A stretch of 49,313 nucleotides of DNA, taken from positions 1-49,313 of the forward strand of contig JALHQB010000036.1 of the NCBI GenBank assembly GCA_022842185.1, written 5' to 3'. Positions 8,957 through 18,073 of this stretch are shown here, piece after piece. The stretch comes from Acetobacteraceae bacterium. Lineage in GTDB: Bacteria > Pseudomonadota > Alphaproteobacteria > Acetobacterales > Acetobacteraceae. Below the pieces are notes generated by a model. The model made no database searches, had not been told where the DNA came from, and saw only the letters and a program-made list of their open reading frames with translations. Positions within the stretch are counted from its first letter, which is position 1. Each line of letters begins with the position of its first letter. A program made the translations under genes and the position numbers.

Positions 8957-9883
8957 CTACGTGCCGGGCGAGATCCATCCCAGACCCACCGCTTCGGCGA
9001 TGCGTGTCTGTTCCGACAGTTCGACCTGGTCGATGGCCGCGCCGTCGCGCAGCAGCGCCAGGACCGCGGCATCCGCCTCGGCTGCCGCCGCGGCAGGCAG
9101 GCCGAGCGTCATGAGATCGTCCGCAACGGCTCCGGGGCTGGGCATGAAATAACGATTGCTGGCCTCCAATGCCGCAGCCTGCGGCACCTGTACCGCCGCG
9201 AAGCGGCAGGCGGTCGGCCGTGCCTCCTGCGCCAGATAGGTGCTGCCCGCCATGATGCCGGCAAGCGCGCTGGCCGGCGTCCCGGGCTGATAGAGGGTAA
9301 AGCACAGCGGCAGCCCATCCCCCACCGCGTGCAGGAGTGCGCACATCGTCCGCCCGGCGACCTCGGCGACTCCGCCGAACTCGATCTGCGTGTCGCCGAT
9401 GCGTTCGCGATAGACCAGCCGCCGCTCGCCGACCCGGCGCATTTCGAGATGCAGGCTGCCCCGCAGCAACTGGCCGCGAAAATAGGGCGACCAGGCCGGC
9501 GAGTAGCAGGCATAGGCGGCGACGACCGCGCTGCCTGCCGCGCCATGCGCGGCCTTGGGCGCCGCCCGTCCATGGTTCGCGGCCATGCTGCGCAGGATGG
9601 ACTCATCGGCATCGAACAGCCGCCGGACTTCTTCGATGAAGGCGTCGATGGTGCAGGCCGCGATCCAGGCACCCGGTCGTTTGGTGCCGATCACCAGCGC
9701 CCAATCGTCATAGACCCGCGAGGATCGCGGCGCGGCACGCCCCTGGAGCCACTTGTGCGACCGCTCGAGGTCGAACTCCGTGCCGGGATTCGCCATGCGG
9801 AAACGCGCGCAGAGATCCTTGCGCGTGGCGCAGCCGAGGACGGCTGCCGTGATGCGCAGCTTGGCGGGTAGCGCAGTTCGCAT
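8957..9883 (-). CDS. Unknown protein with possible N-terminal HTH, divergent from C58 protease
   Basis: 308 residues with no family I can name. Residues 1-70 (LRITAAVLGCATRKDLCARF, then a helix around DLERSHKWLQGRAAPRS) look like a compact helical domain of the kind that binds DNA, with a basic second helix. The remaining 230 residues are mixed alpha/beta with several conserved-looking aromatic and Arg positions (YSPAWSPYFRGQLLRGSLHLEM) and could be a ligand-sensing domain. The gene diverges from the cysteine protease at 10134 across 250 bases that contain an inverted repeat, the layout of a regulator and its target. The function is inference; no catalytic motif is visible. Confidence 0.6.
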   Translation of the reverse strand: MRTALPAKLRITAAVLGCATRKDLCARFRMANPGTEFDLERSHKWLQGRAAPRSSRVYDDWALVIGTKRPGAWIAACTIDAFIEEVRRLFDADESILRSMAANHGRAAPKAAHGAAGSAVVAAYACYSPAWSPYFRGQLLRGSLHLEMRRVGERRLVYRERIGDTQIEFGGVAEVAGRTMCALLHAVGDGLPLCFTLYQPGTPASALAGIMAGSTYLAQEARPTACRFAAVQVPQAAALEASNRYFMPSPGAVADDLMTLGLPAAAAAEADAAVLALLRDGAAIDQVELSEQTRIAEAVGLGWISPGT

Positions 9884-9949
9884 CGGCGAGCAGCATGGCC
9901 TCGAATGATCCGGGCACGGTGCGTCTCACCATCCCGCGATCGATGCAAA

Positions 9950-9980
9950 TGGAATTTCCAGGGCGATTCCTGGAATTCCA
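9950..9980. promoter_or_regulatory. Inverted repeat in divergent promoter region, candidate operator
   Basis: TGGAATTTCCAGG (9950-9962) and CCTGGAATTCCA (9969-9980) form a near-perfect inverted repeat, broken by one extra T, in the intergenic region between the unknown 308-residue gene and the C58-like protease. It is AT-richer than its surroundings. A regulator-binding site shared by the two genes is the simplest reading; a small hairpin is the alternative. Confidence 0.5.
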
Positions 9981-10133
9981 AACGCGCAACCTTCCGACAC
10001 CTCCGCGCCGCGTGATGAATGCGGCGATTGCGCCGGTGCCGCCGGGGATCGCGGCCCGATGTGCAACCGGGAAGCCGCGCAACCGGACGCCCGGCCTCTC
10101 AAGCGCATGATGCGCATGGACAAGGAGAATTCG

Positions 10134-10790
10134 ATGCAGGTGCCTGGCTACAGAAAGACCTTCGCGATGGATCAGGGCGCGATCCTCAGCAATGATCAGA
10201 ATTTCCATGCGCTGTATCATGCACCGCCGACCGATCCGAAACGGCAAGGCATCTGCACAGGCCTGTCCATCGTCTGGGTGGCCCGCAGGATCATGTTCCA
10301 CAAGGAGGAGGCGGCGGAACGACGTTCGGGCCTGGTCAGCATGGGCGGCTTCCGCTTCGGCGGTCGCGTTCAGGACATCCACATGAGGAGCGCAGGCGGA
10401 TCGGGCAGCGCCGAGGATCAGTACCGCGCAATGTACGATCAGGCGCTCGAACCCTTTGCACTACGGATCGTGCCGGGATCGGCGGTGGACAATCCCACGC
10501 CGATCAGGATCGGCAGGTTGGTGGATGCGGTCCAATCCGCCCGGTCCTATTGCCTGTTCAGTATCGGCTTGCGCACGCCCAGCGGTTCTGCCGGCCACAT
10601 GTGTGCAAGCTACACGTCGCGCGGCACGTTCGGGCAAAGCAACTTCTACTTCTTCGACCCCAATATGGGAGAGTTCAAACTCTATGACATGAATGATGTC
10701 CATGATTTTCTGACCGCTGTGGCCAACGTCTACCTCGATACATTCAGCGGCCTCAACTACTTCGATGTGTTTGAGGTCGAGCGCGGTTGA
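10134..10790 (+). CDS. YopT/C58-like cysteine protease, candidate effector
   Basis: A 218-residue protein with the three catalytic signatures of the C58 (YopT) cysteine protease clan in the right order and spacing. C41 lies in GICTGLSIVWVA, H155 in SAGHMCASY and D175 in YFFDPNMGEF. Family members are secreted effectors or toxins acting inside eukaryotic or rival cells. No signal peptide or membrane segment is visible, which suits delivery by a contact-dependent system or an internal role. The start at 10134 is set by AAGGAG 6 bases before the ATG, although the frame is open further upstream. By eye the 3' half is less GC-rich than neighbouring genes, hinting at transfer. It stands alone, 6 kb from vgrG; any link to T6SS is inference. 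Confidence 0.75.
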   Translation: MQVPGYRKTFAMDQGAILSNDQNFHALYHAPPTDPKRQGICTGLSIVWVARRIMFHKEEAAERRSGLVSMGGFRFGGRVQDIHMRSAGGSGSAEDQYRAMYDQALEPFALRIVPGSAVDNPTPIRIGRLVDAVQSARSYCLFSIGLRTPSGSAGHMCASYTSRGTFGQSNFYFFDPNMGEFKLYDMNDVHDFLTAVANVYLDTFSGLNYFDVFEVERG

Positions 10791-11208
10791 TCAGGCGCGG
10801 CGCAGGCAACGGTGGTCTGCACTGACCGCTGGGCGGACGATCGGCCGATAGACGCGGCAGTGCTTGGCATCGCGGCCAGTGATGATTGCGTTTCGACCGA
10901 GGCACGGCGCGGCTCGCATCCCCCACAGTCTGCGCTCACCGCGGAACGCGGAACGGCTCATCACGCGCGTCCGGTCAGTTCCCCGAGCACTTCAGAACAC
11001 GATGCGACAGGCTCGCTTCGCCATCCACCTCGCCGCAATCGCCATCTGGTGATTATGCTGCCGCCGCCGGGTGCACGGCCCGCTTGCTTCGCCGGAGTCC
11101 CGGCACGCGAGGCGGGCGCGCAGACCACCGGCAACGATCGCCGGGGCCTGAGGCCGAAATCCCTCGGGTTTCGGTTTCGGGATGCGGCGGAACACGCGAG
11201 GGATTGCG
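10791..11208. other. Intergenic region, no gene seen
   Basis: 418 bases between the C58-like gene and the dipeptidase. Open frames on both strands have no family-like content or ribosome site. An imperfect hairpin at 11154-11174 (CCGAAATCCC against GGGTTTCGG) lies shortly before the dipeptidase start and may be a leader structure. I see nothing else. Confidence 0.5.
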
Positions 11209-12600
11209 ATGAGCGATGCAGTGGCCGAGGCGCTTCTGGCGCGCAAGGATGAGATTCTGGAACGGCTGATGGCGCTGCTGCGCCTACCCTCCGTCAGCAC
11301 CGACCCGGCCTATGCGTCGGGCATGAAGGCGACACGCGAATTCCTGATGGCGCGGATGACCGAAGGCGGCGTGCAGGATGTCCGCCTGCTGGATGGCGGC
11401 GGCCAGCCCGCCATCACCGGCGTGTGGAACGGCGCACCCGGCAAGCCCACCCTGCTCATCTACGGCCATTACGACGTGCAGCCGCCCGACCCGCTGGAAT
11501 TGTGGAAGACCCCGCCCTTCGAACCCACCATCCGCGACGGCAAGCTGTATGCCCGCGGCGCCTCGGACGTGAAGGGATCGACGCTGATCGCGGTGGAGAC
11601 CGTCATCGAGTTCATCAAGGCCGGCGGTTGCCCGGTGAACATCCGCTTCTTCCTCGAAGGCGAGGAGGAGATCGGCAGCCCGTCGCTCGGCGCCATCATC
11701 GACCGGTATCCGGATGCGCTGGTGGGCGATGCGATGATCTCGGCCGATGGCGGTCGCGCCAGCACGACGCTGCCCACCATCAGCGTCGGGTCGCGCGGAC
11801 TGACCGCGCTGCGCTTCACCGTCCGCACCGCGTCGAAGGACATGCATTCCGGCCGCTATGGCGGGTCGGTCCGCAACGCCAACCACGAACTCGCGCGCCT
11901 GATCGCCTCCCTGCACGATGAAGACGGCCGCATCATCGTCCCCGGCTATATGGAAGCCATGGCGCCGATCACCGCGCGCGAGGCCGAGGACGCCGCCGCC
12001 CTGCCGGTGGATGAGGCCGAATTCTACGACGGCGTCGGCGCTGCCCCCTATGGCGACGCGCGCTTCAGCATCCGCGAACGCATCACCCTGCTGCCCACCA
12101 TCGAGGTGAACGGCATGTGGGGCGGCTATATCGGCACCGGGTCCAAGACCGTGCTGCCGTGTGAGGCCCACGCGAAACTCACCATGCGGCTCGGCCCCGA
12201 CATGGATCCTGTACGCGCGCAGGCGCTGGTGCGCGACCACCTGCTCGCCAAGGCCGCCAAGGGCACCACGCTGTCCTTCGAGGAATCGGGCAACGGCACC
12301 CCCGCCTTCACCCTGCGCGAGGGCCATCCGCTGCTCGCCGCCGCCGAGACCGTCATCCGCCGCACCCGCAACCGCGCCCCGGTCCGCGCGCGCGCCGGCG
12401 GCACCATCCCGATCACGGCGATCTTCAAGGAACGCCTCGGCCTCGACACCATCACCTTCGGCTTCGCCATGCCAGATGAGGATGTCCATGCGCCGAACGA
12501 GTTCTTCCGGCTGTCGTCGCTCGAGGAAGGCCTCCGCGCCTGGCCGCTCCTGCTGAGCGAATTGGGGACGGTGACCCCGGAGACGCTGGCCCGCGGGTAG
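11209..12600 (+). CDS. M20 family dipeptidase/metallopeptidase
   Basis: A 463-residue zinc peptidase of the M20 (PepV/carnosinase-like) family. The metal site is visible: H87 and D89 in IYGHYDVQPPD, bridging D120 in ARGASDVKG, and the general base and ligand glutamates in FFLEGEEEIGSPS (about 150-154). The lid/dimerisation domain occupies roughly residues 190-340 and includes a DMHSGRYGG segment. It is predicted cytoplasmic and hydrolyses dipeptides or related amides. The ATG at 11209 follows GAGGG; an ATG 9 codons upstream is possible. The gene converges on the trehalose operon and shares a terminator hairpin with otsA. Confidence 0.9.
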   Translation: MSDAVAEALLARKDEILERLMALLRLPSVSTDPAYASGMKATREFLMARMTEGGVQDVRLLDGGGQPAITGVWNGAPGKPTLLIYGHYDVQPPDPLELWKTPPFEPTIRDGKLYARGASDVKGSTLIAVETVIEFIKAGGCPVNIRFFLEGEEEIGSPSLGAIIDRYPDALVGDAMISADGGRASTTLPTISVGSRGLTALRFTVRTASKDMHSGRYGGSVRNANHELARLIASLHDEDGRIIVPGYMEAMAPITAREAEDAAALPVDEAEFYDGVGAAPYGDARFSIRERITLLPTIEVNGMWGGYIGTGSKTVLPCEAHAKLTMRLGPDMDPVRAQALVRDHLLAKAAKGTTLSFEESGNGTPAFTLREGHPLLAAAETVIRRTRNRAPVRARAGGTIPITAIFKERLGLDTITFGFAMPDEDVHAPNEFFRLSSLEEGLRAWPLLLSELGTVTPETLARG

Positions 12601-12612
12601 CGCCCGTTCTAT

Positions 12613-12645
12613 CCGCTTGGCCCCGTGATGGTCGGGGTCAAGCGG
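12613..12645. terminator. Bidirectional hairpin terminator between dipeptidase and otsA
   Basis: A 13-base stem (12613-12625 with 12633-12645, one G-U pair, loop TGATGGT) lies just after the dipeptidase stop and overlaps the otsA stop codon at 12638-12640. Its position between converging genes supports termination in both directions; there is no long T run. Confidence 0.6.
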
Positions 12646-14005
12646 CTGTGAGCGCATCCACGAACACGTTGCAATAGCTCGCCGACGTCACCTCAAACAC
12701 GGCGCGCCGCTGCGTCGCATGGCGCGCCTGCCGTTCCTCGAGCGGCATCTCGAGCGCAGTGTGCATCGCCTCGGCGATGTCGTCCGGGTCATAGGGATTG
12801 ACCATCAGCGCGTCGGACAGTTCCTCGGCTGCCCCGGCGAAACGCGACAGCACCAGGACGCCGGGGTCGGCCGGGTCCTGCGCCGCGACGAATTCCTTGG
12901 CCACCAGATTCATCCCGTCCCGCAATGGCGTGACCAGGCCGATGCGCGCGATGCGGAATAGCCCCGCAAGCTTGGTGCGGGGGACTGTCTGCGTCATGTA
13001 GCGCAGCGGCACCCAGTCGAACTGCGAAAAGCGCCCATTGATGTCGCCCGCCAACCGGTCGAGCTCCCGCCGCAACGCCTGGTATTCGGCCACATCTTCC
13101 CGCGAACGCGCGGCGATCTGCAGCATGGACACGCGCCGCTGGTGCTGCGGGAAGCGCTTGAGCAGCCGCGCAAATCCATCGAAGCGATTGGGCAGCCCCT
13201 TGGAATAATCCAGCCGCTCGGCGCTGATCGCGAGGTCGCGCCCGGCCAGGCTTTCGCGCAGGCGCTGGATATAGGCGGTGCTGACTGTCCGGGCCGCGAT
13301 CCGGGCAAAGCCGGCAGCATCGATGCCGATCGGATCGGCGATGGCGCGGACCCGGCGGCCCTCCGTCACCACGTCATCGCCCTCGACCGCGAAGCCGATG
13401 AAGCGGTGCGCGCAGTCGAGGAAATCGGCGAGATGCGTGCGCGTCTGGAAACCCACCACGTCATAGGTGCAGAGCGCGTGCAACAATTCGCGCGCCGGCG
13501 GCAGTGCCTCCAGCACCGAGGGCGGCACGAAGGGAATGTGCAGGAAGAACCCGATCCGCCCGGCAAACCCCCGCGCACGCAATGCGGTGGCGAGGGGAAT
13601 GAGGTGATAGTCGTGCACCCAAATGACATCGTCGGGCCGCAGCAACGGCACGAGTGCGGCGGCGAAGGCCTCGTTGACGGAGAGGTAGCCGGCGAAATCC
13701 TCCCGCGTGTAGCGCATCAGGCCGAGCCTGAAATGCAGCAGCGGCCACAACGACGAATTGGCGAAGCCGACATAGAAACGGTCGTAATCCTCCGACCCGA
13801 GGTCGATGGTGGCGTATGTCACGCCGTCGCCCTCGGTCATCTCGGGTACCGAGCCGGTCTCCTCGGTGACGCGCCCCGACCAGCCGAACCACAGCGTGCC
13901 GGGTTCGACAAAGGATTGCAGCGCGACCGCAAGCCCGCCCGCGCTCACCGCCCCGCGGGTGCGTGGCGGTGGCACACGGTTGGATACGATCACGAGGCGC
14001 GCCAT
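12638..14005 (-). CDS. otsA: Alpha,alpha-trehalose-phosphate synthase (UDP-forming)
   Basis: A GT20 glycosyltransferase of 455 residues making trehalose 6-phosphate from UDP-glucose and glucose 6-phosphate. Seen: the N-terminal [11 protein letters not shown] and glycine-rich SAGGLAVAL loop, [16 protein letters not shown], the [14 protein letters not shown] segment, and the C-terminal nucleotide-binding [16 protein letters not shown]. The start at 14005 gives the usual N-terminus; the frame is open for 47 codons upstream but without similarity. It overlaps the GH15 gene by 16 bases and is third in otsB-GH15-otsA, so the synthase is translated last. Trehalose serves as compatible solute and stress protectant. 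Confidence 0.95.
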   Translation of the reverse strand: MARLVIVSNRVPPPRTRGAVSAGGLAVALQSFVEPGTLWFGWSGRVTEETGSVPEMTEGDGVTYATIDLGSEDYDRFYVGFANSSLWPLLHFRLGLMRYTREDFAGYLSVNEAFAAALVPLLRPDDVIWVHDYHLIPLATALRARGFAGRIGFFLHIPFVPPSVLEALPPARELLHALCTYDVVGFQTRTHLADFLDCAHRFIGFAVEGDDVVTEGRRVRAIADPIGIDAAGFARIAARTVSTAYIQRLRESLAGRDLAISAERLDYSKGLPNRFDGFARLLKRFPQHQRRVSMLQIAARSREDVAEYQALRRELDRLAGDINGRFSQFDWVPLRYMTQTVPRTKLAGLFRIARIGLVTPLRDGMNLVAKEFVAAQDPADPGVLVLSRFAGAAEELSDALMVNPYDPDDIAEAMHTALEMPLEERQARHATQRRAVFEVTSASYCNVFVDALTAA

Positions 14006-15786
14006 AGCCCTTCCTCCCATGTCCGGGACAGCCGCATGGCCGACAGGATCAGCCCGACCTGCGAATAGGTCTGCGGAAAATTGCCCCATAGCGCGCCGGT
14101 TGCCGGATGCACGTCCTCCGACAATAGGCCCACGGGGTTCCGCCACGCGAGTGCGCGTTCGAACAGCGCGCGCGCTTCTTCCTTTCGGCCGATGCGCGAC
14201 AGGGTGTCGATGTACCAGAAGGTGCAGACCAGGAAGCCGACCTCCGGCGTGCCGAAATCATCGGCATGGTCGTAGCGCAACACGATGCCATCGCGGACCA
14301 GTCGCTTCTCCAGCACCTCGACCGTCTTCAGGAACAGCGGGTCGGTGGCGCGGATCAGGCCGAGTTCAGCGAGCAGGAAAGTCGATGCGTCGGCAACGGC
14401 ATCCCCGTTCAACACGCCGGATATCCAGCCTTCCCCGGGTACTGTCGCCGCATCGAGGATGCGCTGTCGCAACGCGGTGGCGCGGCGTTCCCAGTCAAGC
14501 CGTTCCTCCTCCAGACCGAACAATCCGGCGATCGCGCCAAGCCGATCCAGCGCCGCCCAGCACATCGTGGCCGAATGGGTGTGGGCGGCCGCCCTGCCGC
14601 GATATTCCCAGAGACCCGCATCCGGCTCGAACGCCGCGGCCTCCGCCTGGTCACCGATCACGACAAGTTGTCGGTACAAGGCAAGGTTGCCCGTGCGTGT
14701 CAGGCGCTGGTCATGGAACAGCTGCGTCGCGGTCATGATGATCGCGCCATAGCCGTCGTTCTGGCGCTGGGACACCGCGGCATTGCCGATGCGCACCGGC
14801 CCGTCGCCGCGGAAGCCGGGCAGCGCCGTGGCGATGCGTTCATCCATCAGCGTGCCGGGGGCGATCGGAAACAGCGGCGGGATCGGGCCGGCGGTGCCGT
14901 CCGGCACGGCATCCATGATGAAGCGCATGAAGTCTTCCATGGTGCGCGTCGCATTCAGGCGGTTGAGCGCGCCCACCGTGAAGAACGCATCGCGCAGCCA
15001 ACAGAACCGGTAATCCCAGCAGCGGCCGCTTCCCGGCGCCTCGGGGATCGAGGTCGTCAGGGCCGCGACGATCGCCCCGGTATCCTCGAAGGAACAGAGC
15101 TTGAGCGTGATGGCGGCGCGGATCACCGCCTCCTGCCAGTCGAAAGGCAGGTTCAGGCCGCGCACCCAGTCGAGCCAGTAGCTTTCGGTCTCCGCCAGCG
15201 CCTGGCGGGCCACGGCATCGGTGCTTTCGGGCAGGCTTTCATCCGCGCCGAATACCAAGTTCACCGGACGATCGAGGCCGAACTCCGCTTCGTGCGAAAC
15301 GTAGGACAGCGGCGCGTCGGTCGTCAGGCGCAGCACCGTATCCGCGCCGAAATAGCGGATGTGATTGCTGCCGAGGCTGGTCCGCCCCGCATCGGCCCCA
15401 TAGGCGAAGGACGGGCGCACGCGGATGCGAATCCGCGGCCGCCCGCTGACCGGCTCGATCCGGCGGATCAACATCGGGGGACGGTAGGTGCGGCCGAAGC
15501 GCCGGAAGCGCGGCGCAAGGTCGAGAATGCGCACCCCGCCGCCGCTGGCATCGGTCAGCAACGTTTCGACCACCGCGGTATTGCGCAGGTAGCGCTGGCT
15601 GCTGGCCTGCTGGTCGTGCAGCAGGACATCCATGAAGCCGCGCTCGGGATCCGCGCCGCCAAGCAGGGCGTTGAAGACGGGTTCCCCATCGAGGCGCGGG
15701 AAGCAGAACCAGTCGTGCCGGGCCGTCGGAGATATGAGAGAGGCAACGGCGCAATTCCCGATGACGGCACGATCAAGGCTTGGCAT
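13990..15786 (-). CDS. Glycoside hydrolase family 15 (trehalase/glucoamylase-like)
   Basis: A 598-residue GH15 protein. An N-terminal beta-sandwich (start RAVIGNCAVASLISPTAR, then WFCFPRLDGEPVF) precedes an (alpha/alpha)6 barrel from about residue 230. Landmarks are the CWDYRFCWLRDAFFT motif, which lines the active site, and LVCTFWYIDTLSRIG near the C-terminus. GH15 members include glucoamylases and trehalases; the position between otsB and otsA, with 14- and 16-base overlaps, argues for trehalose turnover. No signal peptide is visible, so it should act in the cytoplasm. The start at 15786 follows the otsB coupling; upstream codons show no similarity. Substrate is inferred from context. Confidence 0.9.
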   Translation of the reverse strand: MPSLDRAVIGNCAVASLISPTARHDWFCFPRLDGEPVFNALLGGADPERGFMDVLLHDQQASSQRYLRNTAVVETLLTDASGGGVRILDLAPRFRRFGRTYRPPMLIRRIEPVSGRPRIRIRVRPSFAYGADAGRTSLGSNHIRYFGADTVLRLTTDAPLSYVSHEAEFGLDRPVNLVFGADESLPESTDAVARQALAETESYWLDWVRGLNLPFDWQEAVIRAAITLKLCSFEDTGAIVAALTTSIPEAPGSGRCWDYRFCWLRDAFFTVGALNRLNATRTMEDFMRFIMDAVPDGTAGPIPPLFPIAPGTLMDERIATALPGFRGDGPVRIGNAAVSQRQNDGYGAIIMTATQLFHDQRLTRTGNLALYRQLVVIGDQAEAAAFEPDAGLWEYRGRAAAHTHSATMCWAALDRLGAIAGLFGLEEERLDWERRATALRQRILDAATVPGEGWISGVLNGDAVADASTFLLAELGLIRATDPLFLKTVEVLEKRLVRDGIVLRYDHADDFGTPEVGFLVCTFWYIDTLSRIGRKEEARALFERALAWRNPVGLLSEDVHPATGALWGNFPQTYSQVGLILSAMRLSRTWEEGLWRAS

Positions 15787-16558
15787 GCGGCAAAGGCTCC
15801 TGTGGCAGTCGCGCGGCGGCGCGTGCGATCCAGGCGCGGACCTGCGCCGGGCCGGCGGTGAAATCGCGGCCGACATGCAGGCCAAACCCGCCGAGGCGGC
15901 GTGCGGCGGCCATGCCGTCCTCATCCGTCACGTCGTCCCCGACGAAGACCGGACGGCGACCGGAGAAGGGTGCGTCGCGCATCAGCAGGTCCACCGCCCG
16001 GGCCTTGGTCGCGCCCCTTGGGCGAATTTCGAAGGCCATATGGGCAGGCAGCACCGCGAAGCGGTCTTCATGACCGGCAATCAGGTCCCGGAGCGCTGCA
16101 TGCGCGACATCCCGGTATTGCGGCGCGGCGCGGTAATGCAGCGCGAGCCCATGCGGCTTGGTCTCGAGCAGCACCCCGTGCCAATCGGCCGTGTCGTGGG
16201 CGATGCGCTCGATCCAGGATGGCGGCATGGCGTCGATCGACCCGGATGCGAGGTCGCGACCCGTCGCATCCCGCAATTCGGCGCCATGGCCGAATCCACC
16301 CGGCAGGGTGAGTGGCGCGAGAAGGCGGTCGGCAGTCTCACGCGCCCGCCCGGTCACGACGGCCAGCGCGCCGGATAGTCGCTGCCGCAACAGCGACAGG
16401 TCTTCGATCAATGCAGACGGAACGTGGACAGCATCGGGGGCGGGCGCCAAATCGATTAGGGTGCCATCGAGATCAAGGAAGAGCGCCCAACCGCCCTCGA
16501 TTTCGGGAACACTGACATTTGTCACTTCGGCACTATAGCCGCTGGCGGCGTGAATCAC
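15773..16558 (-). CDS. otsB: Trehalose-6-phosphate phosphatase
   Basis: A HAD-superfamily phosphatase of 261 residues that removes phosphate from trehalose 6-phosphate. Motif I FLDLDGTLIDLAP carries the nucleophile and acid aspartates. Motif II is VVTGR. The lysine of motif III is in RGATKARAVD, and motif IV is FVGDDVTDEDGM. It is the first gene of the trehalose operon and overlaps the GH15 start by 14 bases. An alternative GTG start at about codon 12 (VTNVSVPE) would still keep motif I. The promoter should lie in the 60 bases between this gene and the tRNA-Arg gene upstream. Confidence 0.95.
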   Translation of the reverse strand: MIHAASGYSAEVTNVSVPEIEGGWALFLDLDGTLIDLAPAPDAVHVPSALIEDLSLLRQRLSGALAVVTGRARETADRLLAPLTLPGGFGHGAELRDATGRDLASGSIDAMPPSWIERIAHDTADWHGVLLETKPHGLALHYRAAPQYRDVAHAALRDLIAGHEDRFAVLPAHMAFEIRPRGATKARAVDLLMRDAPFSGRRPVFVGDDVTDEDGMAAARRLGGFGLHVGRDFTAGPAQVRAWIARAAARLPQEPLPHAKP

Positions 16559-16620
16559 ACCCGTTGGGCGGCATTATGACGCGATGTTCTGCCGATGCCG
16601 GGCACAAACCAAAGGATGGA

Positions 16621-16697
16621 TGGCGCGCCCGGGAAGATTTGAACTCCCAACCCCCAGATCCGAAGTCTGGTGCTCTATCCAGTTGAGCTACGGGCGC
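16621..16697 (-). tRNA. tRNA-Arg (anticodon TCG)
   Basis: A full cloverleaf with encoded CCA. The acceptor arms are GCGCCCG at the 5' end (16697 downward) and CGGGCGC at the 3' end. The anticodon stem is CCAGA/TCTGG around the loop CTTCGGA, giving anticodon TCG, and the T arm contains GTTCAAATC. It lies 43 bases from a second tRNA-Arg on the same strand, so the two may be cotranscribed. Confidence 0.93.
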
Positions 16698-16740
16698 AGA
16701 CCCGCGTGGCTGCGTCGCGGGATATGTATGGGAAGTGGGA

Positions 16741-16817
16741 TGGCGCGCCCGAAGAGATTCGAACTCCTGACCCCCAGATTCGTAGTCTGGTGCTCTATCC
16801 AGCTGAGCTACGGGCGC
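16741..16817 (-). tRNA. tRNA-Arg (anticodon ACG)
   Basis: A full cloverleaf with encoded CCA. The acceptor stem GCGCCCG/CGGGCGC and anticodon stem CCAGA/TCTGG are the same as in its neighbour. The loop CTACGAA gives anticodon ACG, normally edited to ICG by TadA to read CGU, CGC and CGA. It is the upstream member of a tandem pair that differs mainly in the anticodon loop, D arm and T arm, suggesting duplication. Confidence 0.95.
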
Positions 16818-16854
16818 CTGGCCGCCACTGCGGCGCGGCCGGGGAAATAGCGGA

Positions 16855-16885
16855 GGCGGCGGCGGGGCGCAACCCCTCCGCCGCC
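16855..16885 (-). terminator. Hairpin terminator after leuB
   Basis: A 13-base GC stem with one mismatch (16855-16867 with 16873-16885, loop CGCAA) lies just past the leuB stop and is followed on the minus strand by CTATTTCC. It separates the leucine operon from the tRNA genes downstream. Confidence 0.6.
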
Positions 16886-16891
16886 AAAGTT

Positions 16892-18007
16892 TCACGCGGC
16901 GAGCTTGTCGAGTTCCCGCACCACAGCCTCACCCATCACGGAGGTGCCGACGCGGGCCATGCCGGACTGCATGATATCGGCCGTGCGTAGCCCGCCCGAC
17001 AGCACCTTGCCCACCGCGTTCTCGACCAGCGTGGCGTCTTCCTCCATGCCGAAGGACCAGCGCAGCAGCATCGCGAAGGACAGGATCTGCGCCAGCGGAT
17101 TCGCAATCCCCTTGCCCGCGATGTCGGGGGCCGAGCCATGGATCGGTTCGTACAGCGCGTGGCGCTTGCCGGTGACCGGGTCCACCTCACCCAGCGTCGC
17201 CGAGGGCAGCATGCCCAACGAGCCGGTCAGCGCCGCCGCCAGGTCCGACAGCACGTCGCCGAACAGGTTCGACCCCAGGATCACGTCGAACTGCTTGGGC
17301 CGCGCGCAGAGCTGCATGGCGCAGTTGTCGGCATACATGTTCTCGAGCTCGACATCGGCGTATTCGGCCTTGTGGACCTCGCCGACCACCGCGCGCCACA
17401 GGCGGCCCGACTGCATGACATTGGCCTTCTCCACGCTGGTCACCTTCCGGCGACGCTGGCGCGCGAGGTCGAAGGCCACGCGCGCCACGCGGGCGATCTC
17501 GTCTTCATGGTACACATCGGTGTCGAAGCCACGGCGCTTGCCGTCGGACAGCGTCTCGACGCCACGGGGTTCACCGAAATAGATCCCGCCGGTCGATTCG
17601 CGGACCACCATGATGTCCACGCCGCGCACGATGTCCGGCTTCAGGGATGACGCATCGACGAGAGGGTCGAGCACCACGGCCGGACGCAGATTGGCGAACA
17701 GGCCGAGATCCTTGCGCAGGCGCAGCACGCCGAGTTCGGGGCGTTGTTCGAACGGCAGCCCATCCCATTTCGGGCCGCCCACCGAACCGAACAGCACGGC
17801 GTCCACGGCCTTGGCGCGTTCGACCGTCTCATCCGAACAGGGGGTGCCATCGGCATCGATCGCCGCCCCGCCGACCAGGCGTTCCTCGATGTCGAAGGAA
17901 ACGGCACGGCGGCGGTCCATCCAGTCGATGACGCGGCGGACTTCGCGCATCACCTCGGGGCCGATCCCGTCGCCGGGCAGGATGAGGAGCTTCTTGTTGG
18001 ACGGCAT
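16892..18007 (-). CDS. leuB: 3-Isopropylmalate dehydrogenase
   Basis: A 371-residue NAD-dependent oxidative decarboxylase of the isocitrate/isopropylmalate dehydrogenase family, third enzyme of leucine synthesis. Seen: [17 protein letters not shown], the substrate-specificity loop [33 protein letters not shown], the Mg-binding [14 protein letters not shown], and the C-terminal [18 protein letters not shown] that binds NAD. All key residues are in place and the length is typical. It follows leuD by 66 bases and ends at a hairpin terminator. Cytoplasmic homodimer by family knowledge. Confidence 0.97.
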   Translation of the reverse strand: MPSNKKLLILPGDGIGPEVMREVRRVIDWMDRRRAVSFDIEERLVGGAAIDADGTPCSDETVERAKAVDAVLFGSVGGPKWDGLPFEQRPELGVLRLRKDLGLFANLRPAVVLDPLVDASSLKPDIVRGVDIMVVRESTGGIYFGEPRGVETLSDGKRRGFDTDVYHEDEIARVARVAFDLARQRRRKVTSVEKANVMQSGRLWRAVVGEVHKAEYADVELENMYADNCAMQLCARPKQFDVILGSNLFGDVLSDLAAALTGSLGMLPSATLGEVDPVTGKRHALYEPIHGSAPDIAGKGIANPLAQILSFAMLLRWSFGMEEDATLVENAVGKVLSGGLRTADIMQSGMARVGTSVMGEAVVRELDKLAA

Positions 18008-18073
18008 GTGTCAGGGCGTCTCCAGGAAAAGCGGGAGACGCCCCGGGAGGACGCCGCCCGGGTCAGTATCAGG

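Noticed and set aside
14266..15861. A 531-codon plus-strand frame opposite the GH15 gene
   Set aside because: Shadow frame with Arg/Gln/His-rich random-looking content; the minus frame has intact GH15 motifs.
16533..16895. A minus-strand frame of 120 codons containing APVAQLDRAPD-type segments twice
   Set aside because: These peptides are the well-known false translation of tRNA genes; the frame simply crosses the two tRNA-Arg genes.
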